Of a DNA stretch of 64,000 bases, positions 21,545 to 32,493 are shown one piece after another. The number at the start of each line of letters is the position of its first letter. Position 1 is the first letter of the stretch. The notes beneath the pieces were generated by a model. The model was not told the DNA's origin. It made no database searches and was given only the letters and a program-made list of their open reading frames with translations. This DNA comes from Skeletonema tropicum (taxonomy: Eukaryota > Bacillariophyta > Thalassiosirophyceae > Thalassiosirales > Thalassiosiraceae). The stretch spans positions 558,001 to 622,000 of the forward strand of contig CM074133.1 of NCBI GenBank assembly GCA_037178625.1, read 5' to 3'. A program made the translations under genes and the position numbers.

Positions 21545-24036
21545 ATGGTTTCGACCAAACAATTGTCTCCCAAGACTCCGAAGGTAGGAAAGAAGCGCCG
21601 ATCAACAAAAGTTACTCCCTCTCCTGTGGCAGTGAAAAAGAAAAAGAATGCATGTGACTGCAATTGGAAAGATTGCGCTAAACTTCTGGCAATTTTTAAC
21701 AAAAACAAACACCCTGACTTTGCTGGCAGATGCATCAATATTGAAGTGTCCGACACAGTCAATGCATTGAATTTTATTAATTGTGCATGTAAAAACCTTG
21801 GTATTTCCGTATCCGACTACAAAGAACTAAAACAGAAAGCAACAGATGACTCTAATATGAAACGGACACGTGCAACACACACGGAGGGAGGGAGGAGGAA
21901 GAAGAACAACATATTCATTGCACGGCATCACTTCAAGCCTGGGCTATGGAGAATGAAAAAAGCGAGTAAGAAAAAGTGGCAATGGCTTCAGCCCATATCA
22001 TCAGACGACGTTAAAAAATACAAAGTGTTGGCTGATAACTACACAACCGACAAAGTTGTACGGTTCGATCCGGACATATCCAACAAACTACAAAATGGGA
22101 GAGAGAAGAAAGTCGACTGTGAATCAGAGGAGGGGAGAATGTATATCAAAGCGCCATGCGCTACAAAGGAGGATGTGCGGCAGATTGCAGAACCTCGTCA
22201 AGGACTTGACAGCAACACTCTTGATGAAAAGAGGGAAGCTGCACTTACAGCAGAGGAAATGAAAGCAACGATTGCTTCAAAGGATGCAATGATTGAAACG
22301 CTACGAAAGCAACTAGAACAATCCAATGCAGAGAAGAAAAAGAAAGATGACGAACTAAAGCGAATAAAATTACAAAAGGATGTTGCAAAGTCACAAAAGA
22401 AAGCTGTGCAGAAAAGTATCAAAAGAACGACGGCCAAGCATGCTGAGGATGTTGCAAACATTGCGGTGGAACTGCAGGAATCCACTATTTTGCAAGAAGC
22501 AAAGGAGATCGTCTTGAACGCTGGTGGTCTGTCAAGGTTAACACTATTTAGTGACCGATTTCACAACAAAAACAAACATGCAGCAAAGGTTCTGTTTGGG
22601 TATGAAAGTTGGGACGAAACAAAGCAATACTTGCGTGTTCACTTCCCGAAGGAGATTGAAGCCGACTTCAACATGGATAACATCATATTCACAACTAACA
22701 GGAAGAGGAAGAAGTCAAAGGAAAAGTCAAACCAGTTCAAGATGCCAAATCTTCATCAGTTTGAGAAGGCTCTTATCTGCCGAATGTTCCTTCACCGTAT
22801 CAGTGACCAACAAATGATTGCATTGATGTTGGCTCGCCACCGAACGACTATTAGCAATATACTGTACGAGTGGGGACCAAAGTGGGGTGAAGTAGGAGAT
22901 GATTTATGCAATCTTGACATTACTGAGGAATATCTTGAAGTCGAGCTTCCCAATAAATTAGTTGAGAATGGATACCCAAAAGTTGTTATGATTGATGGAA
23001 AGGATGTTACTATTGGCACAAAAGTTAATGATGGCACCGCAAGTAGAGTCACTTTCAGCTCCAAGACGGACTGTGATGCAGCCCGATGTTTGACTTGGTC
23101 CACAGCTGCGGGACTTGTATTTGAACATACGCCATTGTTTGGGGCCCGTGCATCAGAAACAAAGCTACAGCGTCTCTGGGGATCACTCGGACGTAAGTGT
23201 GCACCAGTGGAGGAGTGGAAAGATATTGCCAAGCAACGGGACGAACTGTCAATTGTTCCAAATGAAGATAGGCATTACAATGCGTTAAATAATGTCCTCA
23301 AGTATGAAGATTTCAAAAGCCTCATTGATGAAGTTTGCAATGAATTGCTTGGTGACGAAGATGCGCCACACGACGATGTGTTGATTACTGGGAATGCAAC
23401 AGGTTTGGATCGGCTTGGTCTTCTAAAAACTTTGGAGTGCGACGAGAATGAAGCAGAAAACACAATGAGAGTGGGTTACGTAAACTGCGGCAGCTGGAGC
23501 GCCATGAGAGGCTTCACCGCTGTTACGAAGATGGCAAACTTCGTAAGTGCTTGCTTTCATACTTTTTACTTGCGGCAAAAGAGGACCGTCACAAGTTACT
23601 TCGTTGGATGGGGAGTGAGATGATTGATCATGACAAAGTTGCTATGCCAACATTGGAGGAGCTCCCCACAATTTGGTTGCGGCTAGCGAAGATTCCAAAG
23701 GAGTATAAGATCTTGGCCGATAAGGGTTTTGCTGATACAGATCGTGACTACCCAAATTTCAACACTGTAGAGACGCCTACAAAGCTTGCTGCAACCAAAG
23801 CGTATCGGAAGGCACCAGAGCATATCAAACGTGACAGGCCATTGACTAGCTCTCGTTTCTCCGCAGAGACAGTCTTCAGTAGAGTGTACAGTGAAGATAT
23901 TTTGAATGGAAAGATTCCATACTACTTGATACCTCTCTTACCATATGCACATTCCCTGGCACATGGCGAGGCGAATCTAGATCAACCATTTCGTACACCA
24001 GGTGATAACTCTTTCCTGATTCTGTTTTCCATTTAG
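21545..24036 (+). pseudogene. DDE-like transposase, frame broken near 23470
   Basis: The likely start is the ATG at 21545 (MVSTKQLSPKTPK), although the frame is open from 21464. A basic, Cys-containing N-terminus (CDCNWKDCAK) and a Lys/Glu coiled-coil stretch (about residues 235-310) precede the catalytic part. A DDE pattern is suggested by VVMIDGKDV, KILADKGFAD and SAETVFSRVY, with SKTDCDAARCLTWS between, similar to DDE_Tnp_4-type transposases. Near 23470 the plausible protein jumps frame (a one-base loss or two-base gain): the upstream frame gives ENTMRV, while the downstream frame gives ERHERLHRCYEDGKLRKC and continues to 24036. The gene is therefore probably inactive, unless the break is a sequencing error. 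Confidence 0.7.
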
Positions 24037-24652
24037 ATAGAACCATCTCGCTGTTCAGGATAATCAGGTCGCCATCCTCTGTCGCAATTGCGTCAACAAC
24101 ACCGTCCATCTCCAGCTTCCTCATCTGTTGGTCTGCCTCAAATAAAGAGCCAACCATCCAGATGCCTTTACTTGCCATCCAAGAAATAACTGCTGCATGA
24201 TCGGCTGCGGTAGGATGCGCCTTTTTCATTCTACTTGCAATTGCTTGTTCCACCTCTTCTTCTTCAAAGTTAAGGGGTGCAGCATCATCTTGCAGTTGCA
24301 ACACATCACACAAAAACTTATCATACTCTTCCCCACCTTTGTTGCGATCACCTTGCCTACGCAACTTCTCTCTATTCTTTATTGGCGGCGCTTTCCCGTC
24401 AAATACGTAGCAGGGTATTACTCCTGCATCAATCACCAGGTCGTGAAACTCTTGCACGTAGTCTAATATATCCGGAGATGCATAAGTTGGTTCGTTTGTT
24501 GAAGTCAGTTTCGTCAGCTCCTTGCCGTTTACCTTGTTCAATATGATTGCAGCATCGAAGGCAACTCTTTTCCCTTTCAAAATAGATAATGCTTGGTGTG
24601 GTTTGCTGCTAAAGCCACCCAAAGCATGCACCCAGAGGTGACGGACTGTCAT
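23876..24652 (-). CDS. XPG/FEN1-like nuclease encoded by transposon (C-terminally short)
   Basis: 258 residues start MTVRHLWVHALGGF, resembling the MGVxGLW start of Rad2-family flap nucleases. Acidic metal-binding positions are visible: D in KRVAFDAAI, D in CYVFDGKAPPIK, acidic residues in FEADQQM and both Asp of TEDGDLIIL. The last Asp and the helix-hairpin-helix/H3TH region that normally follow are absent. The frame ends inside the transposase gene, which it overlaps by 161 bp. It may be truncated by an internal deletion of the element, or spliced in a way I cannot see. Its start lies just inside the right TIR. Confidence 0.7.
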   Translation of the reverse strand: MTVRHLWVHALGGFSSKPHQALSILKGKRVAFDAAIILNKVNGKELTKLTSTNEPTYASPDILDYVQEFHDLVIDAGVIPCYVFDGKAPPIKNREKLRRQGDRNKGGEEYDKFLCDVLQLQDDAAPLNFEEEEVEQAIASRMKKAHPTAADHAAVISWMASKGIWMVGSLFEADQQMRKLEMDGVVDAIATEDGDLIILNSEMVLSKWKTESGKSYHLVYEMVDLDSPRHVPGNVHMVREVSSSMESFHSKYLHCTLY

Positions 24653-24677
24653 CGGCGTGGAATAAATTAATTATCAC

Positions 24678-24919
24678 GCACCGTCAGCTTTATGACGATA
24701 CGTAAATAAAACCGCTGCAAACGTAACAAATCGGCGGCCACCGTTGAATTCTACGGAAAATTCTGTAGGGGACAGTATGTTATCAAGTTATTATGCGTTG
24801 TGTGTGCCCTATGGTATGGTTGGTAGTATGATACTACGGGAGGGCGGATCTTTTGTGGCTACGGTGGTGGAGAGCAAAAAGTTGAGATCGTCGGAACCAA
24901 AAAAAAACGGGGGACAGGC
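24678..24919 (-). repeat. Right terminal inverted repeat of the XPG transposon
   Basis: It is the inverted partner of 21275-21515. The nuclease gene begins 25 bp inside it, so it probably supplies that promoter. Confidence 0.9.
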
Positions 24920-25111
24920 TTTACGTAGGGATTCTCACGGTTGTGATGGTTCACACTTTATTACACCTTTTCTCAGAAAACACATAACATAAATATCACG
25001 AATAAGACAAGAGACGCGCCTCTCTGCAAGCAAAAGGACCGGGCCAGCGCCATCAACTTACTTATCAACGACAAAGTATCATTTTATAACTTTTATGCAA
25101 GCGCAAATATT

Positions 25112-26029
25112 ATGATGCACTACACCAACATCGACGATGCCGAGACATTCATTCGTCACTCGGCCTATCCCAAGATTGCCCATCAACCTAATATCATCCC
25201 CGACAAAGTTGCTGATCACGAAGACCATGTGGCGGTGGCACAGAGAGATGATAAGGAAACCTTCGCCAAAACCATGACGCAGTGGAGAGGCAACACAGTG
25301 CCCAAGAAAGAAGCCAAGGCACTCCGCCATGTATTCGATGACCTACAAGATCACTTCGGTTATCAACGCGTCGACCCAAGAGTCCGCGTCAACAATTCAA
25401 ACAGCATCACTCGTCTAGGCAACTGCGGGACATGGTTTGGTGATTTGGATTTCACTTATGACATCAAGGGTGATCATTGCAACCTTGCCTACATCGGCAT
25501 GGACGTCTGTATTGACCTCGCACCAAAGCTCGTACACAAGCATGGACAACCGATGTTGAAAGGCTACGGCGAATCATGGGTGTATGTCTACCTACCAAAA
25601 CTTACATTCAACAAGTTCAAATCATATGTAAAGTACGGCACAGGATGGGACGTGTCCGATGAGGGGACTGTCTACGATCCAAACCGCAATATGGTAGCGA
25701 TCGAGGCCAAGATGCATCATCAAAGCGGACAGCCCAAGCCAAGCTTCTGGGCTGCAAAGGAAAAGGAAGCCTCCGCAGGAGCAGGAGATCTTTCCTTCTC
25801 GCGCATTGGAACTGTTCAAGATGTGATTTCACATTCTTCTCAGCAACGTATCCACAGAGGCGTTGGAATCTTTTCCGTATCTATGGAGGTGGAAGGGACA
25901 CCAAACTTCAAGCCCTCTCCTCTCATGGGAGACGAGGCCGATCTGTGCTTCACCCTCGTCAGTCTTCGTACATGGGGTACTACAGATGGCATTGCACCTA
26001 TCGTTCATGCCCCACGCAAGTGGTATTAA
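25112..26029 (+). CDS. Unknown protein, 305 residues, intronless
   Basis: A full open frame from MMHYTNIDDAETFIRH to RKWY. I recognise no domain, signal peptide or membrane segment. The middle and C-terminal parts look beta-rich (SWVYVYLPKLTF, GVGIFSVSMEVEG, ADLCFTLVSLRTW). Codon usage is more GC-rich at third positions than in the surrounding repeat DNA, which supports real coding. It lies between a transposon and decayed fragments and has no visible relative in the window. A TATAA-like TTTTATAAC precedes it at about 25082. Confidence 0.65.
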   Translation: MMHYTNIDDAETFIRHSAYPKIAHQPNIIPDKVADHEDHVAVAQRDDKETFAKTMTQWRGNTVPKKEAKALRHVFDDLQDHFGYQRVDPRVRVNNSNSITRLGNCGTWFGDLDFTYDIKGDHCNLAYIGMDVCIDLAPKLVHKHGQPMLKGYGESWVYVYLPKLTFNKFKSYVKYGTGWDVSDEGTVYDPNRNMVAIEAKMHHQSGQPKPSFWAAKEKEASAGAGDLSFSRIGTVQDVISHSSQQRIHRGVGIFSVSMEVEGTPNFKPSPLMGDEADLCFTLVSLRTWGTTDGIAPIVHAPRKWY

Positions 26030-26119
26030 GTAAAGACGGCGCCAAGCGACTTGGACATTTCTGAAAAGTCCAAGAGTGTGCCGCGTGCCTTAAATTAAGG
26101 TATACTTCTTCTTGAAATA

Positions 26120-26338
26120 TTAATAAACTGGGCACAAGCTGCAACCAAGAAGTTTCTTTCCGACAGCACACTTGAGTTGCCACACATACTCCGGAACTTT
26201 TATGGATGGAACAACATTATTGTGTCTCAAAGTGATATAGTCAGCCTCTGTCGCTTCTTCGAATGTAACTCGTCCTCTAGTATGAGCATCTAGTATTTGT
26301 TTGAAGAATAGCGCGGGTGAGTCCGATGCGAGATCCAA
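26120..26338 (-). pseudogene. C-terminal fragment of an unidentified gene
   Basis: The 72-codon frame (MDLASDSPALFFKQILDAH ... VPEYVWQLKCAV) is protein-like and shares the ALFFK-x-I-x-DAH pattern with the fragment at 16105. No upstream part of the gene is intact. It is likely a relic. Confidence 0.4.
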
Positions 26339-27728
26339 GCCCGGTACATAGTTTTTTCGGTCTACTCGCTGTAGTGGTCTGCCTTAGTCGTTACAATGGA
26401 TGTTGCCAACAATAATCTCCAAGACAAAGCAAAGGCGAATAGATTCCTAACCGAAGTGTCTATTGAAGGGCAGTGAGGTTCGTTATGAAGTATGTCCACA
26501 AAGTTCAAGCCCTACTACTTCTTCTTTTACGTTGGAGATGCGAGAGAGAAGCATTTTCATCTTCTACTTCTCTAGGAATCCTCTACTCTTCTCCTCTTTG
26601 ATTTCATGTGATCTCTAGTCAAACAAAAGGACTTTGACCGCAACATTGATCCTTCCGTAGCCGTAGCTTCGGCCAGGTACTTCGATGCTGAGGACTGGAG
26701 AAGTTTCACAGTCTTTGTTGAAGCACTGCTCATCGTAGCACGTTCAACCGGGGTCATTCCTTCATTGCATTCAATTGTGGTCGCATGAATTGCTCAGATA
26801 GCAAGGCGCTGATAGCATCGTGATCTGGTGGTTCTTGTACTTGTGGGGATAGAGTTTGAGTAGTTGGTAGAGGACAGAAATAGAGGCAACATTAGGCCAC
26901 CAGAAGAGGTAGTATGTAGAACATGATGTAGAGAAACGGGAGGCTTATGACTGATGTTGGGTGGGCGGGTCATCTGTTGAGTTTGTCATCATAATGGAGA
27001 AGCTGAAGTCATAAAGAAGGGTCTTTCTCGCTCGTTGAAAAGAAAGTAGTGAGAAGTTTTGTTGTGTTCACCTTTCTCACTCTAGATAAAAAGACCAAGT
27101 TGACTGCTTGTGTTGCTTAAGGGGGAAGTCTACAAATTTTGTTTCGTATTCTTATTAGTCAAAGCTGTTCGAGCTGAGCAGGCGTGCAATCCAAGTAATC
27201 TGGATAAGAAGATGTAACAAGAGGCAGCGGCGCGTCGCTGTAGAGCTGAGTAAGTGTAAGGTCGCAATCTTCAAGTAATCTGGAAAACAATGCCTTATCA
27301 ACAATTGACGATGACCAACGTGGGATCATACTTAGCATCCGCGTAATTTCTCCGAGTTAGAGAGAGAGAAATGCAGGTGAGTCTCTCTCTTTAGGCAATG
27401 GATCTGTTTGCAGCTGCTAACCAAGCTTCATGCTGAAATTCAAGTTGACCGAGCGACATGATTGAAGGAATAAGATTGTGAGTGTAGTACTGTGTAGTAA
27501 TGGCCGAACACTTCAACGCAAGCTACAGTATTGGACCATAACATATAATATCATTACGTCTGAAATGTCTATTACACTACTTTTGTTACTCTTACAGTAC
27601 ACAGATTACAATGTACTCGATCCTACAGATTGCCGGCGTAGTCTCGAATGGAATATTGATGCTTACCGAGCTTCTTTGCTCTCATTACGGCCTTCATTGT
27701 CTCGGCTGACGAGGCAAGAGCAACATCC
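26339..27728. pseudogene. Degenerate DNA with ankyrin-like remnants
   Basis: On the minus strand around 26570-26830 short segments look like ankyrin-repeat coding in two frames (HHDAISALLSEQF, then NEGMTPVERATMSSA and TKTVKLLQ), joined only by a frame change. The rest of the stretch shows no supported gene. A GA/CT-rich patch lies at about 27357-27392. Confidence 0.3.
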
Positions 27729-28145
27729 TCAGACCTCAAACTTGCACTTGCAGTTAGTCCCTGTATCGCCTGCTCCGAGAGAACTGCACAGGTGCGAAGA
27801 TGAGCAATACCAATCCAGAAGCCGCTGTCTTCTTACTTCGGACGCCGAATCACTTGCACGAGCTCGGACTTGGAGGACGTCTTGCTTGATGTTTCGTTCC
27901 ATTGAATTGTATTCTGCCTCGGTGTACCACAGCTCGTTTTTGTTATTATCCTCGTGAACAATGTAAAGATGTGCTGTTTTGGCAAAACGCACATCCACAT
28001 ACGCATGGTTGCGGGGGAAGTCTACGACCAATTCTGACGCCATGTTGATGTCCCGTTGTGTATGTTTGAGATGATGTGAGGTGTAGGTCAAAGCTGTATC
28101 TGAGTCAAAGCTGTACGAGCTGAGCAAGCGTGCAATCTGATTCAT
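27729..28145 (-). CDS. Small hypothetical protein, 138 residues
   Basis: It starts at 28145 (MNQIARLLSSYSFDSDT); a later ATG before ASELVVDFP is also possible. The middle part, VRFAKTAHLYIVHEDNN and NELWYTEAEYNSMERNIKQD, resembles a short conserved segment that I recall from many uncharacterised diatom proteins. The C-terminal end (after LLDWYC) is less convincing and may be read-through past an unseen splice site. No function can be assigned. Confidence 0.5.
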   Translation of the reverse strand: MNQIARLLSSYSFDSDTALTYTSHHLKHTQRDINMASELVVDFPRNHAYVDVRFAKTAHLYIVHEDNNKNELWYTEAEYNSMERNIKQDVLQVRARASDSASEVRRQRLLDWYCSSSHLCSSLGAGDTGTNCKCKFEV

Positions 28146-28475
28146 TTGTAATTACGTTGAATAAGTCGGGCAGCTGAAGCTGCGCGTCAAGAGATGTGGC
28201 TGGTAGGAGTATGATGTTTGATCCCGGATGTCATCGTCTTCTGCTACTCCTTCCGATTTGGAGATAGACATTAGACATTAGTCAAGTCACTGCATCTGTT
28301 TCTAATTCAACTCAGGACTCAGGACTCAGGTACCTACATCGAGCGATACAATACAGATAGATATGCTTATCTTATGATGTTGTCAATAAATCCTTAATTT
28401 AAGAGGCAATGACAATGAGATTCCAGAAGATATGATGCAAAAGAGGTCAATTCTTCCATCACCGTACGGCGCTTG
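28146..28475. other. Spacer before LINE insertion
   Basis: No gene seen. An ACTCAGG tandem pair lies at about 28311-28329. The 19-bp target sequence of the LINE follows. Confidence 0.4.
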
Positions 28476-28494
28476 CCTTGGAGCTGCAAGCCTA

Positions 28495-28690
28495 ATAATA
28501 ATATAACAGAAATTTTAAAGTACGTCTGATTAGCCCTCTAGGGGCGAAATTATGACTAACCAACATGTGTGCTGTGTCGGTAGCATTGATAGTGCTCATA
28601 TACTGCCTCCACAACTGTTTCTCAGATCGCACTCCAAGCCAGAAGACCTAAATAGTCTCCTGGCCAGGATTAGTTCAACCATATGGTTGT
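28495..28690 (-). repeat. LINE 3' untranslated region
   Basis: On the minus strand it reads CTTGGAGTGCGATCTGAGAA, later AATTTCGCCCCTAGAGGGC, then AGACGTACTTTAAAATTTC and the tail. These blocks reappear in the same order in the SINE at 57541-57870, and the last ones at 20815. Confidence 0.8.
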
Positions 28691-31476
28691 TTACGTCGTC
28701 GATTTCTCGAGTTCATTGAGGACTGCGTCTATTGTCGGCTGTCCCTCCTCACGATACAATACTACTCTATTTGCGTGTTCCTCGGCTTCATCAGCCACAC
28801 GTTGTTGCTGAAGTGGCGGTAATGGTGGGCCGAATGCATTGAAATAGAACGATAATGTTCGTTGACTTTCCTTCCGCTGTTCTGCTCGCATCTCGACCGC
28901 TTGCCTGCCTATCTTGAGGTGATGCACCCACAATCGCCTAGTAGCCAAATCCATATTGCTTATTTCGTCAATACTATGATTTGCCCACCGTTGGTGAAAG
29001 CCTGGCGGCATCTCCTCTCGATGTTGACTGTACCATACCAATTGCTCTGCTAAATGTGCACTCTCTATTTGCTTGTCAAATGACTGAGTTCCATGAGCTA
29101 GTCTGTTTCGCTCATGCCACTGCGGTAATGCAACTTCATACCAGATCAATTTTTGGAGTTGATAAAACTGCTGGTGGGCGTCCCCATGATGAGTACTCTC
29201 CAATGCTTGATACCATTCTTTTACCAGATATCCTCTGAAGAAGTCATCCCACCCGAGGTCACGTTGTGCTTCCAGTGCTTCCTGGATCCTCGGGTATTCT
29301 GATGTGGTTCGAATCTCGCCCCCGTTTGCATATTGTTCTACCAAGTTTGCCACTCTGAGTAGTATTTTTCGTGATATTTTCCGGAGTCCTTTCTTCCGGA
29401 GTGCTGCTATAATTGCAGCACGTTTCGCAGCCATATCCGGGTGGGAACATTGAAACACGTGTGCTATTGTTTCGTCATCACACTGCCGACAGTTCGGACA
29501 CTGCGATACTTGCGTTTCATGTTGCTTCACGTGATTCACTGGGAGGAGGCCATGCATTAGTTTGCAGGTAAATCGCTGCTGGCTAAGGGTACTTTTCCGT
29601 CTCACTTCCCCTATCGTCATCCAATACACATTGTCATATTGCTCGTCTGTCCATCCGTGTCTTCGCTTGATATATTTCCGGAGGATTGGTTCCCGACGCG
29701 CTTTGTTGACGTGGCTTCGCATCCCAGCTGTGATCCACTTATTCCCTATTCGTAAAACTGCTTTTGATCCCTCATACGGCATCTGTAATATTTCTTGCTC
29801 AGGTGGTAGTTGGATGGGATTCTCAATGGCTGCTGCCGTTGTGTCTCCCGCTAATTCGTCGCACGCAATGTTGATCAATGCGTTGTCATCCAATCCATCC
29901 AAGTCTTTCTCTTTTCCCAATGCGCTTTCCGTGGTTTCTAATGAATCGCAGTCACTTTCGTCCGGTTCCGTCTTCTTTTTGGCCGTATCTTGGTGTCCGC
30001 GGACGTGCTGACTAATTACTCCAAATGGTAACTTCTGCCGTAGATGCTGTATTGCCATCAGAAGATCTCCTTCAGGTTGTATTGTGTCCCGTCCTGTCTT
30101 CATTGGCCGATTACTCGTAAAAGCACCTGACTCATTATCAAACCATTGAGTAATATCGTCGTCTGGCCCCAATTCTATGCCAAGATATTGTATGTGATAC
30201 AGCGCTCGATACAACCCTTCCAATTCCGCTCGGTACGAGTTTACTGAGCTGACGTTTGTCATCAAAAAACATGCCTTGACATACTCGTTTTGATTAGTTG
30301 GGATAATCCATGCTGCCGCTGCCACATTGTGCACTCGAAGGACAGAACCATCACTACCTGTCTTCTTTGGCTTCATTTCCGTGCCTGGTAGGTGTGTATT
30401 TTCGGTCACGTATCCCGGAGGCTTAGCTTCCTGCTGTTGTTGTTGTGCCATCTGATACGGACGGCGAGTCCATACACCCTCATCTACCTCTGTCATTTTC
30501 ATCGGATAACACTCTAGCGGTATAGCGTTGACGTCACATTCATATTTGTAGAACCCACTTTGCACTGGTTGTTCTGTTAGCTTCTGAATAAAGCTTTCAC
30601 CATTGGCTGTCTCTCCTCGTTTGTAGATCACCCCCTTACCTCGGTAGCAGTCATACCATGTGTTCCGTTTCACCGGAAACCACTTTCCAAGTGGTATGTC
30701 AAGTTCCATTGAATTGGTGTGGTGGTGGCGACTATCCAATCTATTGCAGAATGTTTCTCGTATACACCTACGAAACAAGGAGAACCACTTCTTCGGAGGG
30801 CATGGAATTTGCGGCCATCTCCAATCAGATCCCGCTACAAAATTGCCCCCCAGCGTTGTATTTCCGATATATTCTCCATTCTCAACCACTAGGTCTGCTA
30901 ATGTGATCACTCGCATATAGATACGGACTGCATTGAGCTTTCTCAATATCGATGGCTTTATTTTCCGTCGAATAAATGCTTCCATAATTGATTGATCGCC
31001 TTCCCTCTGCAGTGCTGGGATTGTGGCATCTTCCATCCATATCGTAGCATCTATCTCAGCTAATCGATTTTTCAAGCTCACTAGTAGTCCATTGTCCATA
31101 TATGTCAGCCTTTCTTTGTACTCAAACAATGGTGTTATCAGGCCTGACTGCAGTTGCAATTCATCCAATGTGAAGAGAAAATCCTCCGCCAATGTCTTCC
31201 CATTTCGGAGCTGCTTGACAACATACTCTGACTGCAATTCAGTTTGCCTCGAATACATGGCTGGGATTTCCATCCCTCCTTGCTCCATAGGACCTCGAAG
31301 CACTGCGTCTGGTGAGTTCCTATTAAAGTGCATATATGGGAGGAAGTTGTTCCGTACGATTGTATCCATCTTTTTGCATTGTTTCTTACTGAATGACGTC
31401 AAGTGAAGGACGTAATCCAATGTTGGCATCAATCGTTGGTAGAGTAGTTGCTTCGTCTCACTTGCTGTCAAGAATC
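28691..31476 (-). pseudogene. LINE ORF2 C-terminal part: RT thumb, RNase H, zinc-knuckle-like end
   Basis: About 926 codons are open. The start corresponds to the region after the RT catalytic core (LYQRLMPTLDYVLHLTSFS), so the polymerase active site is missing. An RNase H-like domain is visible at about 385-510: TGSDGSVLRV, SYRAELEGLY, QWFDNESG and VRGHQDTAK supply the acidic residues. A Cys/His motif (CPNCRQC...HVFQCSH) follows at about 675. The open frame is uninterrupted, so the insertion is young. Without RT it cannot move alone. Confidence 0.85.
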
Positions 31477-31495
31477 CCTTGGAGCTGCAAGCCTA

Positions 31496-31685
31496 GCGCA
31501 GCAACTCAAATGAATAGTATATGACCCTGTCAAACACAGTGGAGTTATTGCCAATGAATACGGATCAGATCATTGCTGCAGTTCGGTACTTATCTTCAGT
31601 ACACTGTTTCAACCAGACGTACTTAAAATTTGTTACATATGCATAGTAAATAGGTCATATAACAAAAATTTAATGATTTTCTCGT
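31496..31685. other. Spacer with LINE-tail-like motif
   Basis: A short CAGACGTACTTAAAATTTG at about 31614-31632 resembles the LINE/SINE 3' tail. Otherwise nothing is recognised upstream of the tRNA. Confidence 0.35.
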
Positions 31686-31767
31686 ACGACGGTGCCGGAG
31701 TGGTTAACGGGATGGACTTGAAATCCATTGGCCTCTGGCCGCGCAGGTTCGAATCCTGCCCGTCGTG
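31686..31767 (+). tRNA. tRNA-Ser (UGA)
   Basis: The 82-nt cloverleaf can be folded by eye: acceptor ACGACGG/CCGTCGT, D arm with GAGTGGTTAAC, anticodon stem ATGGA/TCCAT with loop CTTGAAA (anticodon TGA at 31719-31721), a long variable arm (GGCCTCTGGCC) as in class II tRNAs, and T arm GCAGG-TTCGAAT-CCTGC. There is no intron. The discriminator base is G, as usual for serine. A T-run pol III terminator starts at about 31773. Confidence 0.97.
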
Positions 31768-32485
31768 CAACTTTTTTGCTAATCCTCTCTTTTTTGCTAA
31801 TCCTCTCCGCAGCATGCACTTTGGTCTAACCAACGGGAACCGTCTAACATGATTTTGCTTGGTTGCTGCACTCTCTCTCTACAACTGTCATACCATAGCT
31901 AGAGCCGCCTCGAGCACATTGCATTTGTGATTTCAGATAGGAATCAGAATAATGACTTTTTCTATGCCTTCGTCCCACTCGACTCCACCACACTGCTTCT
32001 TTCATCATGGACTCTGCGTGTCCAGCTGCGTTAAGACCACTTTGTACATATCAAATTCGTTTTGGAGGACAACATCGCCCGACACATTCTTCAACTATGG
32101 ATCTGCAAGATGACAAAAGTAGTCGAAGCCTTTTTGTTTATAATCAGCGAGGTATTTTTGGGGTCATCTTCTCTCAAGGTTCTTTGCAATTCTCTCAAGC
32201 ATATTTCTACTGCAAAGATAGTGTATGAACTCCATTCCACCTTTGTCATGTAACGTGTATCAGTATCAGCCAAATCAGAGATCTTCGCCTCACCATTTTA
32301 AACATCCATTCAATATCTTCATCCACCCAATTGTGCGCAATTCTTGAGGAGCAAAGATACTGATCTGATAAGTCTTGGCTTGACTATTCCAATTCTTTCC
32401 GAATCCCTTCGCCGGCTCCAAAACAAACTGAGTATAAGTCTATGTTCCTCTCTATCTGACCTGTGCGCCTCAAATTCAAGCTATC
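31768..32485. other. Intergenic DNA, no gene supported
   Basis: Besides the tRNA terminator and a tandem TTTTTTGCTAATCCTCTC repeat at about 31773-31808, I see no gene or structured element. The open frames are short and overlap on both strands. Confidence 0.35.
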
Positions 32486-32493
32486 GCTACTCT

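Larger units (their letters stand above)
21275..24919. mobile_element. DNA transposon with about 240-bp terminal inverted repeats
   Basis: The element is 3645 bp and ends in inverted repeats beginning GCCTGTCCCC. It encodes a transposase on the plus strand and an XPG/FEN1-like nuclease on the minus strand. The two genes start just inside opposite TIRs and converge. No clear target-site duplication is visible. The presence of an XPG-type nuclease recalls the Academ superfamily as I remember it, where the nuclease is part of the transposase; the layout here is different. Confidence 0.85.
28476..31495 (-). mobile_element. 5'-truncated LINE with 19-bp target-site duplication
   Basis: CCTTGGAGCTGCAAGCCTA occurs at 28476-28494 and again at 31477-31495, flanking the insert exactly. 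The insert runs on the minus strand from inside the reverse-transcriptase C-terminal region to a short ATT-rich 3' tail (ATATTATTAT). Perfect duplications and 5' truncation are typical of target-primed reverse transcription. Confidence 0.92.

Noticed and set aside
23535..23575. Intron in the transposase starting at the GTAAGT near 23541
   Set aside because: The gap would be about 40 nt and would delete residues that read well in the other frame; a frameshift near 23470 explains the data better.
23466..23623. Continuation of the first transposase frame after position 23470
   Set aside because: The neighbouring frame gives the protein-like ERHERLHRCYEDGKLRKC sequence that joins the ADKGF motif, so the continuation is a chance frame.
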